DNA of 18,646 nt from Candidatus Woesearchaeota archaeon (GTDB taxonomy: Archaea; Nanobdellota; Nanobdellia; Woesearchaeales; UBA525), in contig JAAOYH010000002.1 of assembly GCA_018221245.1 (NCBI GenBank), positions 1-18,646 on the forward strand, read 5' to 3'. Made by a program: the position numbers and the translations under genes. Shown here piece by piece: positions 1-7,346 of this stretch (the first letter of the stretch is position 1; the number at the start of each line of letters is the position of its first letter). Under the pieces are notes generated by a model. That model did not search any database. It saw only the letters and a program-made list of their open reading frames with translations, and was not told where the DNA came from.

Positions 1-1599
1 AGTGAGTGTCCTCCTGGTTGGCAGTGTGCGAATAGTGTTTGTGAGGAGCCTTCTTATGAGGAGTGTTATTCTGATAGTGATTGCCCTAGTGGAGAGTATT
101 GCGAGGATAATGTTTGCAAGTATGAGGCGGGAGGCTGTACATCATCGGCGGAATGTCTGGCAGGTTATGTCTGTCTAAACTTCATATGTCAGGAGACAGT
201 TTCATGTTCATCCAATAGCGATTGCCCAGAGGGATACGATTGCATCTCAGGATTCTGTGAGATAGACTCAGGAGGATGCTCGTTCGACGAACAATGCTCA
301 CCGGGATGGAAGTGCACTAACAGTGTCTGTGAGGCACCATCATACGAGGATTGTTTCACGGATTCGGATTGCCCTACCGGAGAAGTCTGTGACAATGGAT
401 CATGTAAGTATGAGGAAGGAGGCTGTAACTCTGATGCTGAATGTTCTGTAGGCTTTACCTGCACCAATTTTGTGTGCCAAGAAGCAGAAGGCTGCTCATC
501 AGACTCTGACTGCCCATCAGGATTCAGCTGCGAGTCAGGATTCTGCGAGTATATGGGGTGTACATCTTCAGATGACTGTGCTTCAGGTGAACTCTGTGAA
601 GGAGGCATATGCTTGCCACCATCGGATGATCCTTGTTTTACTGACTCAGACTGTGTCGCTCCAGAGATATGCAACTTCGATACTTGCGAGTATCCTGAAG
701 AAGGTTGTACTCTGCCGAGCCACTGCCCATCAGGATACCTCTGTGTTGATGGTGCGTGCTGGGAACCTTCAGATGATCCGTGTTTCACAGATAATGATTG
801 CACTGCCCCAGAGATATGTGGGTTCGACTCGTGCGAGTATCCGGTAGAAGGATGCCAGGATAGTTTCGACTGTCCAGACTTGGCTATGGCGTGCATTGAT
901 GGCACCTGTCAGAGCTCCAGCCTGGATTCTTGCTACTCTGATTTCGAGTGTGCTTCAGGAGAATTTTGCGATTCAGGAATATGTGTCTGGCCCGACGTGC
1001 CTGCAGATCCTGGAGGATCGTGCATCTCAACCTTTGACTGTGACTATCCTGATTCGTGCATCGATGGCACGTGTATCCCACCGCAGGCGGTCAATCAGGG
1101 ATGTGACTCTAGTGCAGACTGTCCAGCATTAGACTATGCTTGTGTAGACAGTGAGTGCGTAGAGCCTAGTAACAACTTCTGCTCATCAGACTCTGACTGT
1201 CCGAATGACTTGGAAGAATGTAAAGATGGAACATGCGAATTCCCAGATGATATCACAGGTAGTTTGAAACCCTGCTCATCAGGTGCTGACTGTGATCCTC
1301 CAGAGTTCTGCGATATAAGCGCGCAAGTGTGCGTTAACTTAGGATTAACAAGCTCGAATGACTTGTGTTTCTCTAGTTCGGAATGCCTCTCAGGCGAGAT
1401 ATGTGTGGATGGTGAGTGCAAGATCAACATAGGTTCCGCGGATGACTGTGACATTCCCTCAGAATGCAGAATTACAGACGAGAACTGCATAGATAATATA
1501 TGCGTCACTGTCATCGAGGATAACCCATCAGTGCTGCAAGAGTGCACGTTCTCCTCTGACTGCCCGAACTTTGATGAGATGTGCATAAATGGTAAGTGT
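1..1599 (+). repeat. Coding array of 21 four-cysteine modules with higher-order periods
   Basis: The array is a protein-level tandem repeat of roughly 23-29 residues per unit. Units 1-4 (codons from about 4) and units 5-8 (from about 100) match each other in order with an offset of exactly 288 bases: the motifs GWQCANSVCE/GWKCTNSVCE, SYEEC/SYEDC, FICQE/FVCQE and CISGFCE/CESGFCE recur at this spacing. Units 10 and 12 share CFTDxDCxAPEIC at an offset of 147 bases. Codon choice differs between copies, so the duplications are not recent. Confidence 0.85.
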
Positions 1600-2136
1600 G
1601 TCTCAAGAGAGCCTGGCGGAGATCAGAACCCCGATACGGGTGAACGTCCGCCGCCTCCCGAGGAGGGGGTAGATTGGTTAGCACTCGTGCTTATCTTCGT
1701 CGGACTTCTCATTATGGGCGGTTCAGGATACTTCCTATACTATGAGGATGAGCAGAAAAAGACTCAGAAGCAACAACAGACCCAACAGCAGCAGATGCAA
1801 GGTCCGACTCAACAGTTCGATCCAGAGCGACAGAAGCTCATGCAACAGGCGGCAGAGGAAAGAAGAAAGGCAATGGCTGCCATGAAGCAGAAGCGAGACA
1901 TTGAGAGAAAACAGAAACAAGCAGATAGGAAAGATGTCTTCAGTGCGTTCGAAAAAGGCGGGAAGAAGCAACCCGAAAAGGCTCCTGCAAAGGCGAAGCC
2001 CACCGACAAAAAAGAAAAAGAGAGCGAGGACGAGTTCGTGAAGCTGGACAAGCTCAGTAAGGAGGTCAAGGCCAAGAAGGCTAAGAAAAAAGAGGACGAT
2101 GAAGCGTTCGACGAACTCGGCAAGATTGGGAAATAA
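1..2136 (+). CDS. Cysteine-rich repeat surface protein with TM helix and charged cytoplasmic tail (5' partial)
   Basis: The frame is open from the first base, so the start and signal peptide lie upstream. 711 residues are visible. Codons 1-533 hold 21 repeats (the first incomplete) of the form C-x5-C-x5/6-C-x4/5-C, for example CSSDSDCPSGFSCESGFC, resembling disulfide-rich EGF- or Dickkopf-like modules. A Pro/Glu-rich linker follows (about 535-556), then a hydrophobic helix beginning VDWLALVLIFVGLLIMGG (about 557-576). The last 130 residues are rich in Gln, Lys and Glu, probably partly coiled coil, and should be cytoplasmic. The protein is therefore a probable type I membrane protein with a stiff extracellular stalk, perhaps an adhesin or receptor; the role is inference. 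Its end overlaps the next gene by 38 bases, so it probably belongs to the same operon as the pilin-like genes. An internal GTG at 472 is not the start, since repeats continue upstream. Confidence 0.92.
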   Translation, partial: SECPPGWQCANSVCEEPSYEECYSDSDCPSGEYCEDNVCKYEAGGCTSSAECLAGYVCLNFICQETVSCSSNSDCPEGYDCISGFCEIDSGGCSFDEQCSPGWKCTNSVCEAPSYEDCFTDSDCPTGEVCDNGSCKYEEGGCNSDAECSVGFTCTNFVCQEAEGCSSDSDCPSGFSCESGFCEYMGCTSSDDCASGELCEGGICLPPSDDPCFTDSDCVAPEICNFDTCEYPEEGCTLPSHCPSGYLCVDGACWEPSDDPCFTDNDCTAPEICGFDSCEYPVEGCQDSFDCPDLAMACIDGTCQSSSLDSCYSDFECASGEFCDSGICVWPDVPADPGGSCISTFDCDYPDSCIDGTCIPPQAVNQGCDSSADCPALDYACVDSECVEPSNNFCSSDSDCPNDLEECKDGTCEFPDDITGSLKPCSSGADCDPPEFCDISAQVCVNLGLTSSNDLCFSSSECLSGEICVDGECKINIGSADDCDIPSECRITDENCIDNICVTVIEDNPSVLQECTFSSDCPNFDEMCINGKCVSREPGGDQNPDTGERPPPPEEGVDWLALVLIFVGLLIMGGSGYFLYYEDEQKKTQKQQQTQQQQMQGPTQQFDPERQKLMQQAAEERRKAMAAMKQKRDIERKQKQADRKDVFSAFEKGGKKQPEKAPAKAKPTDKKEKESEDEFVKLDKLSKEVKAKKAKKKEDDEAFDELGKIGK

Positions 2137-2629
2137 AGGACAGCTCCAGCATACGTTTGCGTTTTTGATGGCTGTCTTGGTTATCATAGCTACGGTGGTC
2201 TTGGCAGTGAGATTGCTTGGTGTGTTTTCAGATACAGCGTGTGAGGCAAGTATAGGAGAATTCTTTAGCACTTTGGATCACGAATTGACTGCCAAGGGAG
2301 CATACGGTAGCAGGGGAACACTAGAGCTTGGAACACCATGCAACGCGTTCCAGGTCTGCTTCGTGGACACCCGCGATATAGATGATAAGGCATTGGTAGA
2401 CATAGATTATGTCGAGATCCAGATAGCTATCCAGGAAGGCGTCAAGGAGAACATATTCCTCATAGGTGAGGAAGGAGTGATGGAGTCTAATTATGACGGC
2501 AGAATAGTGTTGTCTAGTCTTGAGATACCTAGGATGGATCCGCCTAGACGCACGTTATGCATCAACGATGTCAGAGGCTTCACCATGAGAACTGAAGGTT
2601 TCGGACGATACATAAGGGTGACACAATGA
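2099..2629 (+). CDS. Prepilin-like membrane protein (176 aa)
   Basis: The N-terminus MKRSTNSARLGNKGQLQHTF is basic and ends in K-G-Q, followed by a hydrophobic helix (about residues 20-41). This is the pattern of an archaeal class III / type IV prepilin signal, with predicted cleavage between K and G. The remaining 130 residues should be extracellular; they contain a PCNAFQVCFVD cysteine pair and several beta-strand-like stretches. The ATG at 2099 has AGAGG just upstream but overlaps the previous gene by 38 bases. A TTG at 2126 would give MGNKGQ, closer to the very short leaders of the downstream genes, but it has no visible ribosome site. The stop overlaps the next start (ATGA). I recognise no named family beyond the pilin-like N-terminus. 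Confidence 0.85.
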   Translation: MKRSTNSARLGNKGQLQHTFAFLMAVLVIIATVVLAVRLLGVFSDTACEASIGEFFSTLDHELTAKGAYGSRGTLELGTPCNAFQVCFVDTRDIDDKALVDIDYVEIQIAIQEGVKENIFLIGEEGVMESNYDGRIVLSSLEIPRMDPPRRTLCINDVRGFTMRTEGFGRYIRVTQ

Positions 2630-3717
2630 GGCGTGGGCAACTCGGCCAATCGTTCCAATGGATCTTCGTCATAGTCGCAGGAGGCGCATTTCTTGTATTC
2701 TTTGCCATGCTCTTCAGGACGTGCGCACAGATAGGAGACGAACAGATCAAAGGGATAAACATCTACTCCGTATCTGAGAAACTACAATCGGGAGCTTGGA
2801 AGGGTGACACCGTAGAGGTAGTCACAATCGAAGAATCCTTGGCGAGCTGTCCAGCCGATTCAGTCACGATCATAGGTGGAGGGCAGGCCGCGCCCATGGA
2901 TAGGGCGCCTGTGTTCATACCCCCAGCTCTAGGCGGAGAGATGACTATAGTGACCAGAAGGGCTGAGATAGCCCGGAATACTGAGAGCCCGATAATTATT
3001 GGTGGTGTCGTGTATGCTTTCGATCAGGACACGTACTACATCGTTGTCCAGGATATTCAGCAGCAGGAGTGGAGAAAGCTAATAGACATCCTTCCTGATG
3101 GTCTCAACATCAAGCTCATCTCAAGTGGTGAGGTAAGAGATATAGAAAATTTGCAGGTGCCCGAGAGTGCAAAAACTGCTGTCTTAGTATCTACCAACCC
3201 TGCTAACCTTGATTTGATGACACAAGGCCTTAAACTCCCATCTAAGCCCGACAGGTATTATGGTGTCATGCTCAACTTTAAGGATACAACTTCAGATGGA
3301 GGAGGAACGGCGAGATTCTATGTGCGTGAAGGTGACCGCTTTGTCCCTGCCAGGAAGAACAACAGGCTCAATTATGCAACATACCACCTGGCGACGGGCG
3401 CGATGGTGGCTGCTGATTATGATAATTTCAGGTGTGCAAACGAGGCATTCACTGAAAGGTTGAGGATAATAACAACTCTTCATGAGTTCAGAGCTAGAAT
3501 CATATCTGACACTCTATTAGAGGATGATCAATTCCGTGATCCTTACTGTGCTGCTAATCTGAGAATTGCCGCGGAAGCGCTTTACAGAATGAATACTGGA
3601 GATGGAGACGAAGTGCCAGACAACGAGAAATACCTCGAGCTGTTCGCGACACATTCCGGAAAATTATCTCATGTCCAAAGAGGACTCCTTGACTCAGGAT
3701 GTCCGGTGATAGCATGA
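2626..3717 (+). CDS. Prepilin-like membrane protein (363 aa)
   Basis: It starts MRRGQLGQSFQWIFVIVAGG: two arginines, glycine, glutamine, then a helix (about 11-31) ending at RTC. The R-G junction is the expected prepilin peptidase site. The large C-terminal part (about 330 residues) is soluble, mixed alpha/beta and has scattered cysteines. It contains no catalytic motif I can name. ATGA overlap with the preceding gene indicates translational coupling, and its own stop overlaps the next start. It is among the larger members of this cluster, so it may be a tip or scaffold subunit rather than a simple minor pilin; that is inference. Confidence 0.88.
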   Translation: MRRGQLGQSFQWIFVIVAGGAFLVFFAMLFRTCAQIGDEQIKGINIYSVSEKLQSGAWKGDTVEVVTIEESLASCPADSVTIIGGGQAAPMDRAPVFIPPALGGEMTIVTRRAEIARNTESPIIIGGVVYAFDQDTYYIVVQDIQQQEWRKLIDILPDGLNIKLISSGEVRDIENLQVPESAKTAVLVSTNPANLDLMTQGLKLPSKPDRYYGVMLNFKDTTSDGGGTARFYVREGDRFVPARKNNRLNYATYHLATGAMVAADYDNFRCANEAFTERLRIITTLHEFRARIISDTLLEDDQFRDPYCAANLRIAAEALYRMNTGDGDEVPDNEKYLELFATHSGKLSHVQRGLLDSGCPVIA

Positions 3718-4214
3718 GGAAAGGACAACTTCAGGCGATGGAACCTATCATCGTAGTCATCATGATAGTTCTGATAGCGGTCGTGGCGCTAACCTATTTC
3801 GTGCGGCTCTCCAAGAGCGAAGCAACGATTATGGCCAGCACGATGGACAGCAAAGATGCTCTTGCAATATTGCAACGTGCTTCCACCCTGCCTGAATTAT
3901 CCTGCGCACTTTCGGAAACACAAGGAACTGCATGCATTGATCTCTATAAGGCATGGTTCATGGAAATTTTAATGAATGATCCTACACAAGATATGTTGAA
4001 AATTAGATACCAACCAATATTTGGCAATACGAATGTCAGTGTTGAGATTATTAAAATAGAAGATGGGAGTTCTCCATTTAACCCCATCCAAATATACAAT
4101 GGTCTGGCACCAGGCGTGGACTATACCGTAACAAGAACATACTTCACCATTCACGAGGCAACCACAGATGGTCGTGCATTCGCAATAATGCATATTGCGA
4201 GGGAGTCACGATGA
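3714..4214 (+). CDS. Prepilin-like membrane protein (166 aa)
   Basis: I chose the ATG at 3714 because it gives MRKGQLQAMEPIIVVIMIVL, matching the leaders of neighbouring genes, and forms an ATGA overlap with the upstream stop. An in-frame ATG at 3699 would add five residues (MSGDS). A hydrophobic helix spans about residues 11-29. The exposed part has an LPELSC...ACIDLYKAWF segment and beta-rich C-terminal sequence ending ARESR. The layout (helix, a short helix, a Leu-Pro-x-x-x-Cys segment, then ACI) resembles the next gene, suggesting distant paralogy. Function unknown; probable pseudopilin. Confidence 0.86.
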   Translation: MRKGQLQAMEPIIVVIMIVLIAVVALTYFVRLSKSEATIMASTMDSKDALAILQRASTLPELSCALSETQGTACIDLYKAWFMEILMNDPTQDMLKIRYQPIFGNTNVSVEIIKIEDGSSPFNPIQIYNGLAPGVDYTVTRTYFTIHEATTDGRAFAIMHIARESR

Positions 4215-4717
4215 GGCGTGGTCAGACTGAGATGATAGGACTTGTGTTCATCGTCGTCGCATTGCTTCTAGGATTGTTAGTATACGTAAAGTTCTCTGTT
4301 ATCGTCAAGAATCCTGCTGGAGACCTAGTGGATAGAGCAAGAGATGTCCAGCAAACGAGCAGCTTCCTTGTCGCACTGAAAGAGACCACAGTCCCTAATT
4401 GTGGCGGGGCTCCCATGGAGCGCTTGGCCAGGGCATGTATAGAGAACGACAGATCTTTCTGTATTACTGGCAGACCTTGTGATATGTTGCAAGAGCTTTT
4501 TGAGAACTTGGTAAAGGTAACCTTGGTGAAGCAAGGGATTAAGTTCAATCTAAGTTTAGAGGGCACCGAAGTTATGGTGGTGTCCACTGACGTGAATGGT
4601 GATTTGGATTGTGTGTCAGCAGATCGTTCTGTTGATATCTCTTCTGCTCCTGTTGGCGAGGTAGTTCTTTCTGGAGGGTCGGGAAAAGGATACATCAGGC
4701 TGTCGATGTGTCGATAA
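4211..4717 (+). CDS. Prepilin-like membrane protein (168 aa)
   Basis: The leader MRRGQTEMIGLVFIVVALLL has the R-G-Q junction and a helix covering about residues 8-27. The mature part contains four cysteines between about residues 63 and 91 (VPNC, ARACIEN, SFCITGRPCD), suggesting two disulfides, followed by a beta-rich region with a VNGDLDC motif and a final SMCR. The start overlaps the preceding stop (ATGA). It is probably the last cistron of the first tightly coupled group, since 31 bases separate it from the next gene. No enzymatic motif is visible. Confidence 0.88.
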   Translation: MRRGQTEMIGLVFIVVALLLGLLVYVKFSVIVKNPAGDLVDRARDVQQTSSFLVALKETTVPNCGGAPMERLARACIENDRSFCITGRPCDMLQELFENLVKVTLVKQGIKFNLSLEGTEVMVVSTDVNGDLDCVSADRSVDISSAPVGEVVLSGGSGKGYIRLSMCR

Positions 4718-4748
4718 GTATAAGTAATCGGATTCCGGAGATATTGTG

Positions 4749-4871
4749 ATGAACCGTCGTGGTGAAGGAATTATGGGCTCTAGGCTGGTTTTTATTATCA
4801 TATTCTTGGTTGTGACTGTGATTCTTTCAGTGATTATTATCAAGATGCTTAGGGGGGGATTCGGAGGATGA
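4749..4871 (+). CDS. Very short prepilin-like protein (40 aa)
   Basis: The ATG at 4749 opens a 40-codon frame, MNRRGEGIMGSRLVFIIIFL..., ending in TGA at 4869-4871. The R-R-G-E junction and one helix (about residues 12-31) match the larger neighbours, but almost nothing follows the helix (KMLRGGFGG). GGAG at 4737-4740 lies 8 bases upstream as a ribosome site. A TATA-like GTATAAG near 4718-4724 could alternatively drive a near-leaderless transcript. The stop overlaps the next ATG (ATGA), which strongly supports translation. It could be a structural filler subunit or an assembly chaperone for its larger partner; this is inference. Confidence 0.8.
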   Translation: MNRRGEGIMGSRLVFIIIFLVVTVILSVIIIKMLRGGFGG

Positions 4872-5854
4872 AAAAGGGCACTGTCGGCCTTGAAGCTGCT
4901 CTTGTTGCAATAGTTTTGATGGGTGTTGCAGTGATATTTCTCGCTTTGACATACAAATCTTTGTTTACTCTGGCTGAAGACGAGTTTTCTGAGAAAGAAT
5001 GCCAGACATCACTCATGTTGACAAAGAACTTGAAGGATTTAACGACGATATCGTGTATACAGCCAGCTCCAAATCTGGCTCTGAAATGCTCTCGCAAGTT
5101 TGTGACTGTGGAGGAAGATGAAGCATTTAGAGAAAGAAAATCTATAACAAACAAGTATGACAAAGAGTGTCCAGAAGGATACAGCAAAAAGGATAATGAG
5201 TGCCTTGCAGAGAGTGTCATGGCGGAAGAGCTTGCAAAGTGCTGGATGATCTTCTTTGAGGGGGAAATATCTGTATTCCAACAGTTAGAGAAGAACGCAC
5301 TTAATGTGTTTGCACATAAGAACTCAGCAAGAGTTTGTTTTATCTGTTCGGAGGTCACGCTCAAGGATGATAGTATTGATGATTTCCAGGATTATCTTGA
5401 AAGGAAACAGTTCAATACGGAATTAACTTATTTTGATTTCATAGCGAAGAACCAGGATGCATATTGTGACGAGGATCTTGTTTCGAATCAAAAAATTGAT
5501 GGTGATAGCTGCTGGGAAGGCATCGCTTCTGGTTATGAGCCTAAGTGGATTGACAGAGCTCTAAAGAAACGGCTGGAAATAGAGACAGGAGAGTTAAAAG
5601 AAGGAAAATATGCAATCACTTTCATTCGGAGAGGGATGAGTACTTGTGACAACATAGATAATTTTGTAGGGACTAAGGCGAGTGAAATAGATGAATGGCT
5701 TATGAATGTAGCAAGATCAGGAGTCGCTTACGGGAGTATGAAGGCTGCTAATGGAGAATTGGATCCAGAAATATTCGATTTCTATCTTACCCAGACTGTA
5801 CACGCTATCAATGCTGACGAAATCAATCAATACTGCGACACGGTGATTGTATGA
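4868..5854 (+). CDS. Cysteine-rich prepilin-like protein, paralogue of the next gene (328 aa)
   Basis: It begins MKKGTVGLEAALVAIVLMGV with a K-G junction and a helix (about 9-29). The exterior part has cysteines at about 45, 63, 74, 101, 112, 125, 157 and 160. Two landmarks are AEELAKCWMIFFEG (about 119-132) and RVCFICSEV (about 155-163). The cysteine order and these landmarks recur in the following gene, so the two are tandem paralogues. This copy has an insert around residues 90-118 containing CPEGYSKKDNEC, and a longer C-terminus. It is coupled on both sides by ATGA overlaps. No known enzyme family recognised. Confidence 0.88.
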   Translation: MKKGTVGLEAALVAIVLMGVAVIFLALTYKSLFTLAEDEFSEKECQTSLMLTKNLKDLTTISCIQPAPNLALKCSRKFVTVEEDEAFRERKSITNKYDKECPEGYSKKDNECLAESVMAEELAKCWMIFFEGEISVFQQLEKNALNVFAHKNSARVCFICSEVTLKDDSIDDFQDYLERKQFNTELTYFDFIAKNQDAYCDEDLVSNQKIDGDSCWEGIASGYEPKWIDRALKKRLEIETGELKEGKYAITFIRRGMSTCDNIDNFVGTKASEIDEWLMNVARSGVAYGSMKAANGELDPEIFDFYLTQTVHAINADEINQYCDTVIV

Positions 5855-6705
5855 GACTTGGTGATATCTCGATGGGAGCGCTTGTAAGCATCGTATTGAT
5901 TTCCACACTCATTATCTTGTCCGTGCTCGTGATTATAGGGATGAGCAGAAACTTTACAGACTACCTGAAGGATAACGAGTGTGCGGATGATATTATATTG
6001 CACTATTCTCTGGCGGACTTGACTGGAAACTACGGCAATCTAAAGATAGAGTGCCCGACAAGATATCATTCTCTGGATGAACCTACTGCAAAACAGGCAA
6101 ATGCTCTGATAGCTGAAGAGATGCAACACTGTTGGAGATTATGGGGGCGTGGGACATACGAGTTATTTGGTGATGAAGAAGGAGTTTTCTGCCATGTGTG
6201 CAGTGTGATCACGACACCAGGATTGCCTTATATTGAAGGACTTCCTGTGTACTTACAAGAGAACAAGGCCAATTCTGGCGAGAGCTACTTCGATTATCTG
6301 ATGGGAGTGGAAGTTGGCCAGGATCTAGACGATTCAGAGGTGGCTAGGCATGCTAATGACAGAATGGCCACAGACAAGGGCACAGTGATTATTTTCTACT
6401 ACGCCAGGGGCATCAAAGGATTTGATAGGATCATGCTCAATACTGCTGGCAATCCTTGGTTTGGTCTCGCCGCGGGAGGTGTTCTAGCAGGAGTGGTTGT
6501 GACACAGGTAGGTCTACCAATACCTTTAGCAGTGGCAGCATCTGCAGGAGGAACAGGCGGTACCATAATGAGTTTTTTCAGTAGGGAGTCTATAATGGAG
6601 AACGCAGACATCATGTCGGGAATAGTGGCTAGACCTATGGATTACGAGGATATTCTTGAACTGGGCTGCACTCAAGCACCTGTAGAGGAGAAGCAAAAGC
6701 CATAA
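5851..6705 (+). CDS. Prepilin-like protein with a second hydrophobic region, paralogue of the preceding gene (284 aa)
   Basis: The N-terminus MRLGDISMGALVSIVLISTL has leucine, not K/R, directly before glycine, so peptidase cleavage is less certain. The helix spans about 9-30. Shared with the preceding paralogue are an early NEC (44), LKIEC (68), EEMQHCWRLWGRG (89-101), VFCHVCSVI (112-120), SYFDYL (145-150) and a VIIFYYARG strand. Unlike its partner, it contains a Gly/Ala-rich hydrophobic stretch at about 202-242 that could form a membrane hairpin. The start overlaps the upstream stop. Probably the two act together, perhaps as a heterodimer; this is inference. Confidence 0.87.
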   Translation: MRLGDISMGALVSIVLISTLIILSVLVIIGMSRNFTDYLKDNECADDIILHYSLADLTGNYGNLKIECPTRYHSLDEPTAKQANALIAEEMQHCWRLWGRGTYELFGDEEGVFCHVCSVITTPGLPYIEGLPVYLQENKANSGESYFDYLMGVEVGQDLDDSEVARHANDRMATDKGTVIIFYYARGIKGFDRIMLNTAGNPWFGLAAGGVLAGVVVTQVGLPIPLAVAASAGGTGGTIMSFFSRESIMENADIMSGIVARPMDYEDILELGCTQAPVEEKQKP

Positions 6706-6730
6706 AAGGTTGCGTTCTAATGAGGATTAT

Positions 6731-6886
6731 ATGAGGAAAGCGGAAACGGCCATAAGTCCAATGATGTTGGCTATTCTTGCAGCGGCATTCATCATTTTTG
6801 GAGTGATTATAATGATTGCATGGTACCAAGGCGGCACCGCACCTTTCCTGGAAAAAATATCTAACATGTTGAGTGGACGCGGATGA
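6731..6886 (+). CDS. Short pilin-like membrane protein (51 aa)
   Basis: A 51-codon frame begins at the ATG at 6731 with GAGG at 6722-6725 as ribosome site (5-base spacing). The protein starts MRKAETAISPMMLAILAAAF, with the neighbours' pattern except that alanine replaces the expected glycine after K. One helix covers about 12-31, and a short amphipathic tail ends SNMLSGRG. The stop overlaps the next ATG (ATGA), which supports it being real. Many prepilin peptidases require glycine before the cut, so this subunit may remain unprocessed. Confidence 0.78.
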   Translation: MRKAETAISPMMLAILAAAFIIFGVIIMIAWYQGGTAPFLEKISNMLSGRG

Positions 6887-7026
6887 AAAAAGGAGAAATG
6901 TCGATAGGGTACATCATTGCGATCGTTTTGGGATTGGCCGCAATATTGTTGGTATATCTCGTGTACACTAGAGGAATTGAAGGTGGTGCAAACTCAATTA
7001 TATCTATTCTATTAGGACTTGATTAG
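6883..7026 (+). CDS. Very short prepilin-like protein (47 aa)
   Basis: The ATG at 6883 overlaps the preceding stop and opens 47 codons ending in TAG at 7024-7026. The sequence starts MKKGEMSIGYIIAIVLGLAA, with a K-G-E junction and a helix (about 9-28), and ends with a short tail (TRGIEGGANS...). With the previous gene it forms a coupled pair of micro-pilins. It is the last gene before a promoter, so it probably closes the first transcription unit of the window. Function unknown. Confidence 0.8.
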   Translation: MKKGEMSIGYIIAIVLGLAAILLVYLVYTRGIEGGANSIISILLGLD

Positions 7027-7032
7027 TTGTCG

Positions 7033-7047
7033 TCGATACTTTATCGA
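7033..7047 (+). promoter_or_regulatory. Perfect inverted repeat beside the promoter, candidate operator
   Basis: TCGATA-CTT-TATCGA forms 6-base arms around a 3-base centre. The right arm overlaps the likely BRE (about 7045-7050) just upstream of the TATA box, a position where a dimeric regulator would interfere with TBP/TFB binding. No regulator gene is in the window. Confidence 0.5.
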
Positions 7048-7060
7048 AACCATTATATAC
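7045..7060 (+). promoter_or_regulatory. Archaeal promoter (BRE plus TATA box)
   Basis: CGAAAC (7045-7050) is a good BRE, followed by TTATATAC (7053-7060). With the usual spacing of about 25 bases, transcription would start near 7081, leaving a leader of about 15-17 bases that contains GAGG before the ATG at 7098. This starts the second transcription unit. Confidence 0.7.
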
Positions 7061-7097
7061 TCATTTTTCACTGGGTTTATGAATAGATGAGGTGCAA

Positions 7098-7337
7098 ATG
7101 AAAAGACGTGGCGAACTTTCAATGGAAGTCATCATCATTGCAGCTATCGCTCTCCTCGTGCTAGTTATTCTGGCGGTTCTCGTCCTGAGAGCTGGTGGCA
7201 ACGTGGCAAAGGAGTGTTCGAATGTCGGTGGCATGTGTGAATCGTTCTGTGATAGCTCAACTCACATAACAACTCCTAACAGCTGTCCCGATGATCTGAA
7301 ATGCTGTGTTCCGTTGGATGATGACGAGTTTTACTGA
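7098..7337 (+). CDS. Small prepilin-like protein with C-C-C-C-CC domain (79 aa)
   Basis: The ATG at 7098 gives MKRRGELSMEVIIIAAIALL. The stretch RGELSMEV is close to the classical archaeal class III signal (K/R-G-Q-x-S-x-E). A GTG at 7092 is in frame but sits within the ribosome site TGAGGTG. After the helix (about 11-31) comes a compact six-cysteine segment: C40-x6-C47-x3-C51-x11-C63-x5-C69-C70. The same pattern follows the helix in the next two genes. It is the first gene behind the 7045 promoter and may be an abundant subunit. The domain is probably a disulfide-stabilised cap; its partner is unknown. Confidence 0.87.
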   Translation: MKRRGELSMEVIIIAAIALLVLVILAVLVLRAGGNVAKECSNVGGMCESFCDSSTHITTPNSCPDDLKCCVPLDDDEFY

Positions 7338-7346
7338 GGAGCCTTA

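Noticed and set aside
189..905. Long minus-strand open frame of 238 codons
   Set aside because: It lies opposite the cysteine repeat array; its periodic Ser/Gln-rich sequence is the complement of the repeats, with no homologous domain or ribosome site.
1..1599. Possible CRISPR-like or satellite DNA repeat
   Set aside because: Repetition is at the protein level with diverged codons; there are no identical direct repeats separated by unique spacers.
1..1599. Eukaryotic EGF-type protein from contamination
   Set aside because: There are no introns, the gene overlaps an archaeal-style operon, and such cysteine modules also occur in prokaryotes.
470..2136. Start of the first protein at the GTG at 472
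   Set aside because: The same frame is open to base 1 and holds six more complete repeats, so this GTG is an internal valine codon.
4222..4695. Minus-strand frame of 157 codons
   Set aside because: It is opposite a coupled prepilin-like gene and has no recognisable domain or promoter.
7061..7070. T-rich stretch as terminator after the 47-residue gene
   Set aside because: Only five Ts in a row, and they fall between the TATA box and the transcription start of the next unit.
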